NCBI GenBank assembly: GCA_003220685.1
Contig: QHTE01000062.1
Location: 77,698 to 136,641 of the forward strand
DNA: 58,944 bases
DNA from: Candidatus Rokuibacteriota bacterium
Lineage (GTDB): Bacteria > Methylomirabilota > Methylomirabilia > Rokubacteriales > CSP1-6
Direction: 5' to 3'
Part shown: one piece after another, positions 45,741-53,436 of the stretch
Layout: each line of letters starts with the position of its first letter
Numbering within the stretch: position 1 is the stretch's first letter
Notes under the pieces: generated by a model
Databases searched by the model: none
The model's input: the letters and a program-made list of their open reading frames with translations, nothing else
Told to the model about the DNA's origin: nothing
Made by a program: the position numbers and the translations under genes

Positions 45741-47386
45741 AATCGATCGGCTCGCTGGCGGTCGGCGCCGGCTTCTTCTTCGTGACCCTGGCGATGTTCG
45801 TACAAGGATTTCTCCCGGCGATGATCCCGGAGTCGCGGTCGCGGCAAGTGAGCCGCGCCGTGCGGACGGACGTGGGCGACGTGAAGTGGGTGCGCTACGA
45901 CGCCTCCGACTACACGCCGCTCGAGCGGGTCGGCCGCGCCGTGTACATCCGCGAAGGCTGCTGGTACTGCCACAGTCAGTACGTGCGGCCGGTGGCCGGC
46001 GAGGACCTCCGCTGGGGGCCGGTCTCCGAGGCCGGCGAGTACGCCTTCGATCTCCCGCACCTCCTCTCGACGCGCCGGATCGGCCCGGACCTCACGCGCG
46101 TCGGGCTGAAGTTCGGCGACGACTGGCACTACGCGCATCATTGGGACCCGCGCCTGGTCGTGCCGGACTCGATCATGCCGAGCTTCAAGTGGCTCTACCG
46201 GCGCCTGCGCGTCCCTCTGCAAAAGACCGAGGCGGGCCCGGCGCTCGCGCCGTCCGCCGAGCTCACGACGTACTTCACGATGAAGGCCGACGTCGCGATT
46301 CCGCTCTACCCGAACGCCGAGGGGCTCACGTTCGTCGCGCCTGCCGCGAACGGTGAGTGGCCGCTCGACGGCACGCCCGTCATCGACCTCAAGGGTTTCG
46401 GCGACCGGCCGCCCGCGCTCGAGCGGGTCACCCTGGTGTTTCCCACGCGGGAGCTGGTCGGACTGGTCCGCTACATCCAGAAGCTCGGGACCAATCGTGG
46501 CGCCTGGCGCGAAGTGTTCGAGCCGCAGACGGTCGGGGTCTCGGTCATGAACATCCCGAGCAGCCCGGATCTCTTGACCTTGGGGCGCGAGGTCTATCAC
46601 TCGCGGTGCGTCGGCTGCCACGCCAAGAGCGGGGACGGCAACGGTCTGGCCGCGACGTTCCTCTCGCCGCGCCCGCGGAACTTCACCCTCGGGGTGTTCA
46701 AGTTCCGCACGACGCCCTCGGGATCGCTGCCGACCGACGGCGATCTCTACCGCACGGTGACGCGCGGCGTGCGCTGGACCGCGATGCCCACGTGGCATGA
46801 GCTGCCCGACAAGGAGCGGCTCGCCGTCGTCACCTTCATCAAGACCTTCTCGCGCCGCTGGAAGGACGAGCAGCCCGAGCCGCCGGCCACGATCGGTGAG
46901 CCGCCGAAGGCGACGGCGGAGCTTGTGGCGCGCGGCAAGGATCTCTATCAGAAGGCCAAGTGCTTCCAGTGCCACGGCGCCGAGGGCAAGGGCGACGGCG
47001 AGTCGGCGGCGGATCTGACCGACGATCTCAAGTTTCCGATCCGCCCGGCCGACTTCACCCGCGGCCAGTTCAAGGGCGGCTCGACCGTGCGTGATATCTT
47101 CCGCACGATGACCCTCGGCCTCGACGGCTCGCCGATGCCCTCGTTCGCCGACTCGATGAGCGAGGACGAGCGCTGGGCCATCTCGTATTACGTCCTCTCG
47201 CTCTCGGCCTGGAAGGATCCGCTGACGGGCGAGACCCTCGAGCTGCCGGCCGAGGCGCGCGCCGCGCTCAACGCGCCGGAGGTCGTCGCCGACCATCCGC
47301 GCTACGCCCTCGATCCAGCCCGGCCCGAGCGGATCGCGGGCGACAAGGCCAGGCCGCGGACCCTGTATCCGGGAATTCGCGAATGA
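45737..47386 (+). CDS. Fused CcoO-CcoP-like tri-haem cytochrome c subunit
   Basis: This 549-residue protein begins with a membrane anchor (residues 5-27) and a CcoO-type mono-haem domain with CWYCH at residues 75-79. A second part has two more class I cytochrome c domains with CVGCH at residues 291-295 and CFQCH at residues 409-413. Each has a later Met-containing ligand segment (IMPSFKW, AMPTW and PMPSF). Standard cbb3 oxidases encode CcoO and di-haem CcoP separately. Here they appear joined, and the CcoP membrane anchor seems to be supplied as a separate 64-residue gene nearby. The domain order suggests one electron relay to CcoN. Confidence 0.9.
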   Translation: MKSIGSLAVGAGFFFVTLAMFVQGFLPAMIPESRSRQVSRAVRTDVGDVKWVRYDASDYTPLERVGRAVYIREGCWYCHSQYVRPVAGEDLRWGPVSEAGEYAFDLPHLLSTRRIGPDLTRVGLKFGDDWHYAHHWDPRLVVPDSIMPSFKWLYRRLRVPLQKTEAGPALAPSAELTTYFTMKADVAIPLYPNAEGLTFVAPAANGEWPLDGTPVIDLKGFGDRPPALERVTLVFPTRELVGLVRYIQKLGTNRGAWREVFEPQTVGVSVMNIPSSPDLLTLGREVYHSRCVGCHAKSGDGNGLAATFLSPRPRNFTLGVFKFRTTPSGSLPTDGDLYRTVTRGVRWTAMPTWHELPDKERLAVVTFIKTFSRRWKDEQPEPPATIGEPPKATAELVARGKDLYQKAKCFQCHGAEGKGDGESAADLTDDLKFPIRPADFTRGQFKGGSTVRDIFRTMTLGLDGSPMPSFADSMSEDERWAISYYVLSLSAWKDPLTGETLELPAEARAALNAPEVVADHPRYALDPARPERIAGDKARPRTLYPGIRE

Positions 47387-47550
47387 TCGAGCACCTGACG
47401 CTCGGCGCGTTCGCGGTGGCGCTCCTGATGAGCCTGGCGGCCGTGTGCGCCTTCGTCTGGGGCGCCGCGACCGGCGCGTTCCGTGGCCTCGAGAGGATCA
47501 AGCATCAGGTCCTCCGGGCGGAGGGGGTCGATGAGCGAACGGACGCCTGA
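47383..47550 (+). CDS. CcoS-like small membrane protein
   Basis: This 55-residue protein (ATG overlapping the previous stop as ATGA) has one N-terminal membrane helix and then an FVWGAATGAFRGLE segment that resembles the conserved WAVRSGQFDDLE part of CcoS. CcoS helps insert cofactors into cbb3 oxidase. The match covers the whole short protein. Its last 20 bases overlap the next gene in another frame. Confidence 0.65.
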   Translation: MIEHLTLGAFAVALLMSLAAVCAFVWGAATGAFRGLERIKHQVLRAEGVDERTDA

Positions 47551-47725
47551 GCATCACCCGAAATACGGTGAGGTCGAGCGCTACGCGCAGGGCGAGATCC
47601 GCGCCTATCACGGGATCGTCAACAAATGGCTCCTCGTCGTCTACGCGATCCTCGCCGTCTGGGGCATCTACTATCTCTTCAAGTACTGGGGCGGGCTCGG
47701 ACCCGGCCTCGGCGCCGGTCAGTAG
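47531..47725 (+). CDS. FixP_N/CcoP-anchor-like small membrane protein
   Basis: This 64-residue protein has one membrane helix (about residues 30-52). The sequence AYHGIVNKWLLVVYAILAVWG just before and in the helix is like the N-terminal anchor of CcoP, where HYDGI or similar precedes the helix. It lacks haem motifs. It could replace the missing CcoP anchor for the fused cytochrome subunit, an inference from order and sequence. Confidence 0.6.
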   Translation: MSERTPEHHPKYGEVERYAQGEIRAYHGIVNKWLLVVYAILAVWGIYYLFKYWGGLGPGLGAGQ

Positions 47726-47734
47726 GAGCCTGGC

Positions 47735-47842
47735 GTGCGGGCCGAACGCATCCTCATCACGCTGGCGCTGCTGAACCTGCTCGCGCTGAGCCTCGGGATC
47801 CTGTTCAACATCCTGGCCAACTACCTGCCCATCGCGTACTAG
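47735..47842 (+). CDS. Small single-helix membrane peptide
   Basis: GTG starts a 35-residue peptide that is almost entirely one hydrophobic helix (ILITLALLNLLALSLGILF) with a basic N-terminus. It is 9 bp after the anchor-like gene and 4 bp before another small gene. Such tiny proteins can be structural subunits of oxidases (like CcoQ/CcoH-type), but no sequence match is claimed. An in-frame TAG ends it. Confidence 0.5.
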   Translation: MRAERILITLALLNLLALSLGILFNILANYLPIAY

Positions 47843-47846
47843 GCCG

Positions 47847-47939
47847 ATGAGCACGGTCGAGAAGCTCGCGTTCGGCTTGTTCCTGGTGGGCACGGTCGTC
47901 GTCTTCGTCTGGGTCGCGGTACTGGCCATCCGCAAGTAG
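47847..47939 (+). CDS. Small single-helix membrane peptide
   Basis: A 30-residue peptide (ATG 47847, TAG 47937-47939) with a basic-acidic start and one hydrophobic helix (FGLFLVGTVVVFVWVAVLAI). It lies in the chain of oxidase genes with 4-bp and 14-bp gaps. Function is not known, and it may be a stabilising subunit. Confidence 0.5.
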   Translation: MSTVEKLAFGLFLVGTVVVFVWVAVLAIRK

Positions 47940-47953
47940 GACGAGGCGCCGCC

Positions 47954-48820
47954 ATGGCCCACGGAGCCGCTGAAGCGATCGGCGCCCCGCCGGCGGGCGA
48001 TCTCTGGTCTGTGGCGATGTCGGCGCCGGACGGCTGGATCGTTCGACCCGAGGTCGCCACGCCTGTCCTGATCGTGGCGAGCGCCTACGCGGTCGGCTGG
48101 TGGCAGCTGCGCCGGCGCGGCGGAGCCGTCTCGGGCTGGCGCGTCGCCGCATCGGCGGGCGGATTGCTGAGCGTTCTCGTTGCGCTGTCGAGCCCGTTCG
48201 ATCGGCTGGCTCACGCGAGCTTCGCGGCTCACATGACGCAGCACCTGCTGCTGATCGTCGGCGCCGCGCCGCTGCTACTCCTGGCCGATCCCTTCGCGGC
48301 GCTCTGCTGGGCGCTGCCCCGGGCGATTCGCGCGCGCGCCGGGCGGCTGCTACGACCGGGGACGCCGCTGCGAGCGATCTGGCGCGGACTCACCACGGTC
48401 TCGGTGGCGTGGGTCGCTCACGTCGCCGCGGTCTGGCTCTGGCACTTGCCGAGCGCGTACGACGCGGCCGTCGCCGATCGTGTCGTCCACGACGTGGAGC
48501 ACCTCGTCTTCTTCGGCACCGCCATCCTGTTCTGGTGGCCGATCATCAACCCGCCGCCCCGGTTGCGAGCGGCGGCGGGCTATGGCATCCGCGTGGTCTA
48601 CCTGGTGCTCGCCGCCTTGCAGAGCGCGTTCCTCGGCCTCCTGATCGCGATGAGTCGCGAGACCTGGTACCACGCCTATGCGAGCGTCGAGGATCAGTCC
48701 CTCGGCGGCCTCGTGATGTGGGGAGTCGGCGGCGCCGTGGATATGCTGGCCGTGCTGATCCTGGTCGGCTGCTATCTCGGCTCGCAAGATGGAGAAGTGC
48801 CGCCGATGCGAGCCTGGTGA
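47954..48820 (+). CDS. CtaG-type cytochrome oxidase assembly protein
   Basis: This 288-residue integral membrane protein of the caa3-CtaG family has about seven hydrophobic segments and conserved His positions: FAAHMTQHLLLIV near residue 93, LWHLPSAYDAAV near residue 165, and HDVEHLVFFGTAILFWWPI near residue 180. CtaG-like proteins help insert copper into haem-copper oxidases, so the position after the cbb3 genes fits. The 139-bp gap that follows holds no gene I can support. Confidence 0.9.
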   Translation: MAHGAAEAIGAPPAGDLWSVAMSAPDGWIVRPEVATPVLIVASAYAVGWWQLRRRGGAVSGWRVAASAGGLLSVLVALSSPFDRLAHASFAAHMTQHLLLIVGAAPLLLLADPFAALCWALPRAIRARAGRLLRPGTPLRAIWRGLTTVSVAWVAHVAAVWLWHLPSAYDAAVADRVVHDVEHLVFFGTAILFWWPIINPPPRLRAAAGYGIRVVYLVLAALQSAFLGLLIAMSRETWYHAYASVEDQSLGGLVMWGVGGAVDMLAVLILVGCYLGSQDGEVPPMRAW

Positions 48821-48959
48821 CATCGAGTGTGAAGCGATCGTGCGCAGAGGGCGGCGTTAGGAATGGGTCGAACGTGAGCCTCTCCCACTCCAACGCAGTC
48901 ATTCGTCGACATCGACCGCGTTCATCCGAGCTCAAGAACCTCAGCCTCCGCTCGGCACC

Positions 48960-49889
48960 CTAGCCTGGCCGGTCCCCGTAAACCGCCGCACGATGCGTGT
49001 CCGGCAGGAAGGCGTACACGGTGTTGCGGACGGCGTCGAAGCCGATCGTGTGCGCGCCGCGTTCCGTCGGGACGCTTTCGAGGCGGCGCATCGTACGGGT
49101 ATCGAAGACGTCGATGACTCCAGGATCGCCGATCGCGACATAGAGATGCTTGAAAGTGGCGTTGAGGAAGACGACGTCCGGCACGCCACTGATCGCATGC
49201 TCACTCTGTACGGCGCCCGACCGCGAGTCGACCACGAGCAGCACCTTGCCGTCGCACGCGCAGAAGAGACGCCGCGTCGTCGGATCGAGGTCCAGCCCAT
49301 GAGGACCCATCGCCGGCATCGGAAACGAGTCGGCGACCCGCGTAGGGTCGGCGCTGTCGACAACGGCAATCTGCGGCGGATCGGCGATGTTGACGTAGAA
49401 CCGTCCGCGCTCGTCGTCGACAACGGTCCACCGCGTTCGGCCCGGAACGGGAATGTTGGCGATCACGGCTCGGGTGCTGACATCCACGAGCGAGACGGTG
49501 AAAGACCCTCGTCGCGACGGATCGCCGACGTTCGCCGCAAGCAGCAGTCGATGATTGGCAGCATAGGCGAGACCGTTCGGCCCGACCCCGACCTTCACTT
49601 TTGCCACGGACTTCTCTTGCGCCGGCGAGAAGATCCCGACGGTGTCCTCTCCGCGATTGGAGGTGAAGACCAGGTCGTCGGTCTCGGAGACCAGCGCTCC
49701 GGCGACCTGCGGCAGGTGCGGAATGGAACGAAGATACGTATTGGTCGTGCAGTCGATCACGTCGACGGCGTCGTTCGCGGTGTGGGCCACGTAGAGCAGT
49801 CCCCTACCGCTGTGGACAGCGGCGTGATCGAACCCGCCCGGCGCCGCGTGCGGCGGAAGGGCGATGTAGCCGATGTGCTCCAGGGCCAT
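48960..49889 (-). CDS. YncE-like beta-propeller protein
   Basis: This 309-residue protein consists of repeated blades of about 40 residues with motifs such as GLLYVAHTANDAVDVID, DLVFTSNRGEDTVGIF and KHLYVAIGDPGVIDVFD, typical of seven-bladed YncE-like propellers. No signal peptide is seen, so it may be cytoplasmic, or its leader is not obvious. It is last in the chrB operon. A propeller in a metal-resistance operon is unusual, and its role is not known. Confidence 0.85.
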   Translation of the reverse strand: MALEHIGYIALPPHAAPGGFDHAAVHSGRGLLYVAHTANDAVDVIDCTTNTYLRSIPHLPQVAGALVSETDDLVFTSNRGEDTVGIFSPAQEKSVAKVKVGVGPNGLAYAANHRLLLAANVGDPSRRGSFTVSLVDVSTRAVIANIPVPGRTRWTVVDDERGRFYVNIADPPQIAVVDSADPTRVADSFPMPAMGPHGLDLDPTTRRLFCACDGKVLLVVDSRSGAVQSEHAISGVPDVVFLNATFKHLYVAIGDPGVIDVFDTRTMRRLESVPTERGAHTIGFDAVRNTVYAFLPDTHRAAVYGDRPG

Positions 49890-49917
49890 GCGTCGCTCCT
49901 CGGGCTTCTCGTCGTTC

Positions 49918-50358
49918 CTAGCCGTGTCGAGAGCCGCCGACGTTCGCGCGGCAGTACGCGTACAACGCGTCGTACGCGTGGAACTGCCGACTCATGTTGT
50001 CGTGGTCGTCCTTGGCGATGGCCTGGAAGCCTGTGGCCAGCGCGTAGAGACCCGCCGACTCCGGCGTCAGCTGACGCGCGTCGGTGTCCGCGCCGCGCAC
50101 GATGAGGGCCAGCATGCGGAGCGCCGGATCCTCGAGCTTGTGTTTCCCCAGGAAGGCATCGAAGGAGCAATGGTCGCCGACGTGTCCGAGCTCCACCCCT
50201 GGAACGTCGTAGGGGATGGCCCCTTCACGCTCGGCAACCGCCATAACCTGGTTTGCCGGCACGAAGAGGAACGTCGGGTTCTTGTCGATGAACCGCGTGA
50301 TCAGCCACGGACAGGCGATGCGGTCGACACGCGCCCTTTCACGAGTCACCCATTTCAT
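49918..50358 (-). CDS. Stand-alone ChrB C-terminal-domain protein
   Basis: This 146-residue protein matches the ChrB C-terminal domain: RERARVDRIACPWLITRFIDKN near the start, IPYDVPGVELGHVGDHCSFDAFL, and two Cys plus several His/Asp residues. It lacks the ChrB N-terminal domain. The ATG follows an AAAGGAG site and lies 14 bp after the upstream small gene. It may be a Cr- or oxyanion-binding accessory, but no activity is proven. Confidence 0.85.
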   Translation of the reverse strand: MKWVTRERARVDRIACPWLITRFIDKNPTFLFVPANQVMAVAEREGAIPYDVPGVELGHVGDHCSFDAFLGKHKLEDPALRMLALIVRGADTDARQLTPESAGLYALATGFQAIAKDDHDNMSRQFHAYDALYAYCRANVGGSRHG

Positions 50359-50372
50359 CGCGATCTCCTTTC

Positions 50373-50465
50373 CTACTTTGCTTTCCAGTCGGGGTCGGCG
50401 GCGGCCGCCACGATCGGCACGGCGACGACCATGATGAGACCGAGCAGGACGATCACGCGGTTCAT
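50373..50465 (-). CDS. Small secreted peptide in the chr operon
   Basis: This 30-residue frame (ATG 50465, TAG 50373-50375) is nearly all signal-peptide-like: MNRVIVLLGLIMVVAVPIVA, then AAADPDWKAK. The ATG overlaps the upstream stop as ATGA, so it is translationally coupled. The mature part would be only about 8-10 residues, so it may instead be a leader or membrane peptide. Confidence 0.5.
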   Translation of the reverse strand: MNRVIVLLGLIMVVAVPIVAAAADPDWKAK

Positions 50466-51151
50466 TGGCCGCCCCCTTTCGAGCCGCGAATGGCGAGGTC
50501 GTCAAACGCGGTCACCGAATCGGCTTTGGTCCACAGCCCCACGCGCCCGGACTTGAACCGCGGGTCGCGATGGTCCAGGTACAGCTTGCCGTCGAGCCAC
50601 GCCTGGATCTGGTCGCCGACGGCCACGAGGCGAACGGTGTGCCACTGGCCGAGCGCGGGAGCCTTCACGGCGGCCGTCGCGAGCTGCCGTCGGCCTCGGT
50701 CGTAGGCGTAGAGTCGGAAATTGTCCTCGAGCGCGTTCGCGCGCACGACGTAGTACTTGCCATCGGTGAAGCGAAAGACGATGCCGCCCGATGCGTCCTC
50801 GCGGCCCGCGACCGGCTTGAACTTCATCGAGATATCGACGTCGCTGTACGGCCCGGCCGGCGCCACGATGACGTTGAACTGGTTCTTCGTCGCTCGCTGC
50901 ACCAGCACCTTCTTGCCGCTGGGCGCACCCGCCATCTCCTCCACCGCCCATTGACCGTCGACCGTCGTCCAGCCCTCGATCCCCTGAGTGTCGAAGTCAA
51001 ATTTTTCTTCTGGAACGTTGTCAGGCACCTTGATCTCCGTCACGCCCGCGAGGGCGGGCGCTCCACGCGTCACGCCATATGTACCGAGCGCGGCCAGCGC
51101 AGCCTTGAACAGGCCGCGTCGTGACATCGTCAGACTCTGCATTGCTGCCAC
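50462..51151 (-). CDS. Tat-exported DUF1080/concanavalin-fold-like protein
   Basis: This 229-residue protein has a Tat-type signal (SRRGLFKAALAALG, twin Arg) with cleavage after the ALA of GAPALAG. The mature domain is a beta-sandwich like the 3-keto-disaccharide hydrolase/DUF1080 family: FDTQGIEGWTTVDGQWAVEE, VDISMKFKPV, GGIVFRFTDGKYYVVR, and LDGKLYLDHRDPRFKSGRVGLWT. Such domains bind sugars or act as hydrolases. The start may be nine bases further in (ATG of MQSLT). It follows chrB by 19 bp. Confidence 0.82.
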   Translation of the reverse strand: MAAMQSLTMSRRGLFKAALAALGTYGVTRGAPALAGVTEIKVPDNVPEEKFDFDTQGIEGWTTVDGQWAVEEMAGAPSGKKVLVQRATKNQFNVIVAPAGPYSDVDISMKFKPVAGREDASGGIVFRFTDGKYYVVRANALEDNFRLYAYDRGRRQLATAAVKAPALGQWHTVRLVAVGDQIQAWLDGKLYLDHRDPRFKSGRVGLWTKADSVTAFDDLAIRGSKGGGQ

Positions 51152-51170
51152 CTACCTCCGGCCCGCGCGG

Positions 51171-52127
51171 CTACGTCTTCTTCTGCTTCAAGACCGAGTG
51201 GAGACCGTCGAAGATCGCCATGCCGCGCTCGAGCAAGTCGTCATCGTCCGGCGTGGCCTCGGCGAGCGCGCGGATGGCGAGATCCACGCCCGTCGACTCG
51301 TTCCGTGTGAACTTGCCGTCGTGCAGGTCCGCCTCGTGGACGATCTCCGCGATGAGCTTGACCCACCGGTCCTTGAGCCCGAACCGCTTGACCAGGGTCT
51401 CGAACGTGCAGTCCTCGCCGTGATGCCCGAAATCCGCGCCGAGCACATCGAATGGGATGCCCTTCCGGGCGGCATCAGCCGCGTCAGCGAACGCGAACTT
51501 CGCGTCTGGATCGCAGAAGCGCTTGATGAGCCAGGCCGACGCGATGCGGTCGATGTGCGGGCGGGGCCGCGTCACCCAGGTGCTGCCACGCGCGGGCAGC
51601 GACGCGCGATGGCGCCCGCCGGGCGCTCGCGGTCGCGTCTCCACGGCCCGCAGACGCTTGGCCGTGGTCTCCCAGAGGGCGCGGGCGCGCTGGCCCGCCG
51701 GCGCTTCGAGGTAATCAATGGACTGTATCCGGTCGAGCTCGCGCTTGAGGCCATCGAGCTTGGTGCGGACCGCCGCGACCGAGCCGCGGTGGCTGCTCCG
51801 GTAGCGATCGATCTGCGCGAGGATCTCTCGACAGCCGTGCACAACCGCCTGGTATTCCACGCCGCGGACTTTGTGGAACAGTGCGGCGATCTCGTCATCG
51901 GTCATCGGCTCGACGCGGTCGACCCGAAGTAGGGTCGCCTCGCCGCGGAACGACTGGATCTCCTGGACAAGCCACTGGAACAGCTCGGTCGTCTCGGGAG
52001 TCTCCGGCAGGATCCAGCCGGCGCCCCGCAGTCTGACAGCGCCCATGCGCTGGAGCTTCCGCCAGACCCCGACGCGGTGCCGGGTCGGCTTGGGCGGCAG
52101 GGCCGTGAGGAGCGTCAGCCAGCGCAT
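51171..52127 (-). CDS. chrB: Chromate resistance regulator-like protein ChrB
   Basis: This 318-residue protein has a ChrB N-terminal domain (about residues 1-130) and a ChrB C-terminal domain (from about residue 185, with HIDRIASAWLIKRF and FGHHGEDCTFETL). In Ochrobactrum and Cupriavidus, ChrB senses chromate and controls chrA. The start MRWLTLL is only 11 bp from a perfect palindrome. The region between the domains is Arg-rich. It is first in a five-gene leftward operon, divergent from chrA. Confidence 0.9.
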   Translation of the reverse strand: MRWLTLLTALPPKPTRHRVGVWRKLQRMGAVRLRGAGWILPETPETTELFQWLVQEIQSFRGEATLLRVDRVEPMTDDEIAALFHKVRGVEYQAVVHGCREILAQIDRYRSSHRGSVAAVRTKLDGLKRELDRIQSIDYLEAPAGQRARALWETTAKRLRAVETRPRAPGGRHRASLPARGSTWVTRPRPHIDRIASAWLIKRFCDPDAKFAFADAADAARKGIPFDVLGADFGHHGEDCTFETLVKRFGLKDRWVKLIAEIVHEADLHDGKFTRNESTGVDLAIRALAEATPDDDDLLERGMAIFDGLHSVLKQKKT

Positions 52128-52137
52128 CGAGCTGACA

Positions 52138-52170
52138 GTAACGCTTGCTACATTCCGAGTCAAGCGTTAC
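52138..52170. promoter_or_regulatory. Palindromic operator with overlapping divergent promoters between chrB and chrA
   Basis: Arms GTAACGCTTG (52138-52147) and CAAGCGTTAC (52161-52170) are perfect reverse complements separated by 13 bases. For chrA, TTGCTA (52145-52150) and TACACT (52168-52173) are 17 bases apart. For chrB on the other strand, TTGACT and TACTGT are also 17 bases apart. Both promoters thus lie in the palindrome, and the chrB transcript would start at or near its own start codon. The layout fits autoregulation by ChrB, which is not shown by sequence alone. Confidence 0.65.
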
Positions 52171-52209
52171 ACTCCCGGAATCCCAAACTGCGACGGGGAG
52201 GGTCAGGGA

Positions 52210-53427
52210 ATGGCGGCGGAACAGACCAGCCACCGCGTGCCGATCGGCGAAATCGTCCGGTACTACCTGCGCCTCGGCCTCCTCGGGTTCGGCGGCCCCG
52301 TCGCGCTCGTCGGCCAGATGGAGCGTGAACTGGTCGGCGAAAAGAAGTGGGTCACGAAAGAAGAGATGCGGGAAGGCATCGCCGTCTGCCAATCGCTGCC
52401 CGGGCCCCTCGCGATCCAGGTCGGTATCTGGATCTCGTACATCCGGGGCGGCTTCTGGGGAGCGTGGGCTGGCGGGTGGGCGTTCATCCTGCCGAACTTC
52501 ATCATCGTGGCAACGCTCGGGGCCCTCTACGTGCACTTTGGAGGGCTCCCCTGGGTGACCGCGATCTTCTACGGTGTGAGCCCGGCGGTCATCGCGCTGA
52601 TCCTGCACTCCTGCTATCGGCTGACAAAGCTCGGGATGAAGGACTGGTTGGAATGGGCGCTCGCCGCAGTCGCCTTCGCTATCACCGTTGCCGTACGAGC
52701 CGAAGTCGCGCTCGTCTTCATCGCGTGCGGCGTTGTTGGCCTCCTGTATTACGGCTCACTCTTCCGCGCGCGCAAGACTGCGTCGACGACGACGTCGCTC
52801 ATGCTCGGCATGCCACTCGTCGCCGCCGGTGCCTCGCCGGACACTCTGGGCGCGATTCTGGGCCAGCTCCTCACCTTCTTCTTGAAAGCCGGCTCGCTCA
52901 CGTTCGGCAGTGGCCTCGTCATCGTACCGTTCCTCGAGAAAGGCCTCGTCCAGCAGACGGGCTGGCTCAGCGAGCGCGAATTCCTCGTCGCGGTGGCCAT
53001 GGGGATGATCAGTCCCGGCCCCGTCGTCATCACCGCAACCTTCGTGGGCTATCTGGTCGCGGCACGACTGGGCGGCTCCCTGGTCGACGGCTTCTGGGGT
53101 TCACTGGTGTCGACGCTCGGCATCTTCCTGCCGTCCTTTCTGCTCGTCTTGATCGTCGCGCCGATCCTCGTGCGCTACCGGACGAACCCGAACGTGCAGG
53201 GGTTCATCAAGGGGGCCTACGCCGCGGCCATCGGCACGATCCTGGGCGCCTGCGTGCTCCTCGGCCGGATCGCGATCGGTGACTGGCTCACGGCGCTCGT
53301 CGCGCTCGCGAGCCTGGTGGTCTTGTTCCGCTGGAAGGTCAGCAATCCTTTGCTCGTGGCCGCCACGGCGATCATCGGGCTGATCGCGTTCCCGCTGCTC
53401 CAACCGACGTGGGTCTTCGTGAAGTAG
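52210..53427 (+). CDS. chrA: Chromate transporter ChrA (first copy)
   Basis: This 405-residue membrane protein is a full-length long-chain CHR protein with two homologous halves. The first half has GLLGFGGPVALVGQMERE and CQSLPGPLAIQ, and the second has AGSLTFGSGLVIVPFLEKGLV and SPGPVVITATFVGYL. It would export chromate or sulfate-like anions by proton motive force. A GGGAGGG site precedes the ATG. A second chrA follows 9 bp later. Confidence 0.93.
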   Translation: MAAEQTSHRVPIGEIVRYYLRLGLLGFGGPVALVGQMERELVGEKKWVTKEEMREGIAVCQSLPGPLAIQVGIWISYIRGGFWGAWAGGWAFILPNFIIVATLGALYVHFGGLPWVTAIFYGVSPAVIALILHSCYRLTKLGMKDWLEWALAAVAFAITVAVRAEVALVFIACGVVGLLYYGSLFRARKTASTTTSLMLGMPLVAAGASPDTLGAILGQLLTFFLKAGSLTFGSGLVIVPFLEKGLVQQTGWLSEREFLVAVAMGMISPGPVVITATFVGYLVAARLGGSLVDGFWGSLVSTLGIFLPSFLLVLIVAPILVRYRTNPNVQGFIKGAYAAAIGTILGACVLLGRIAIGDWLTALVALASLVVLFRWKVSNPLLVAATAIIGLIAFPLLQPTWVFVK

Positions 53428-53436
53428 GAGCCCAAC

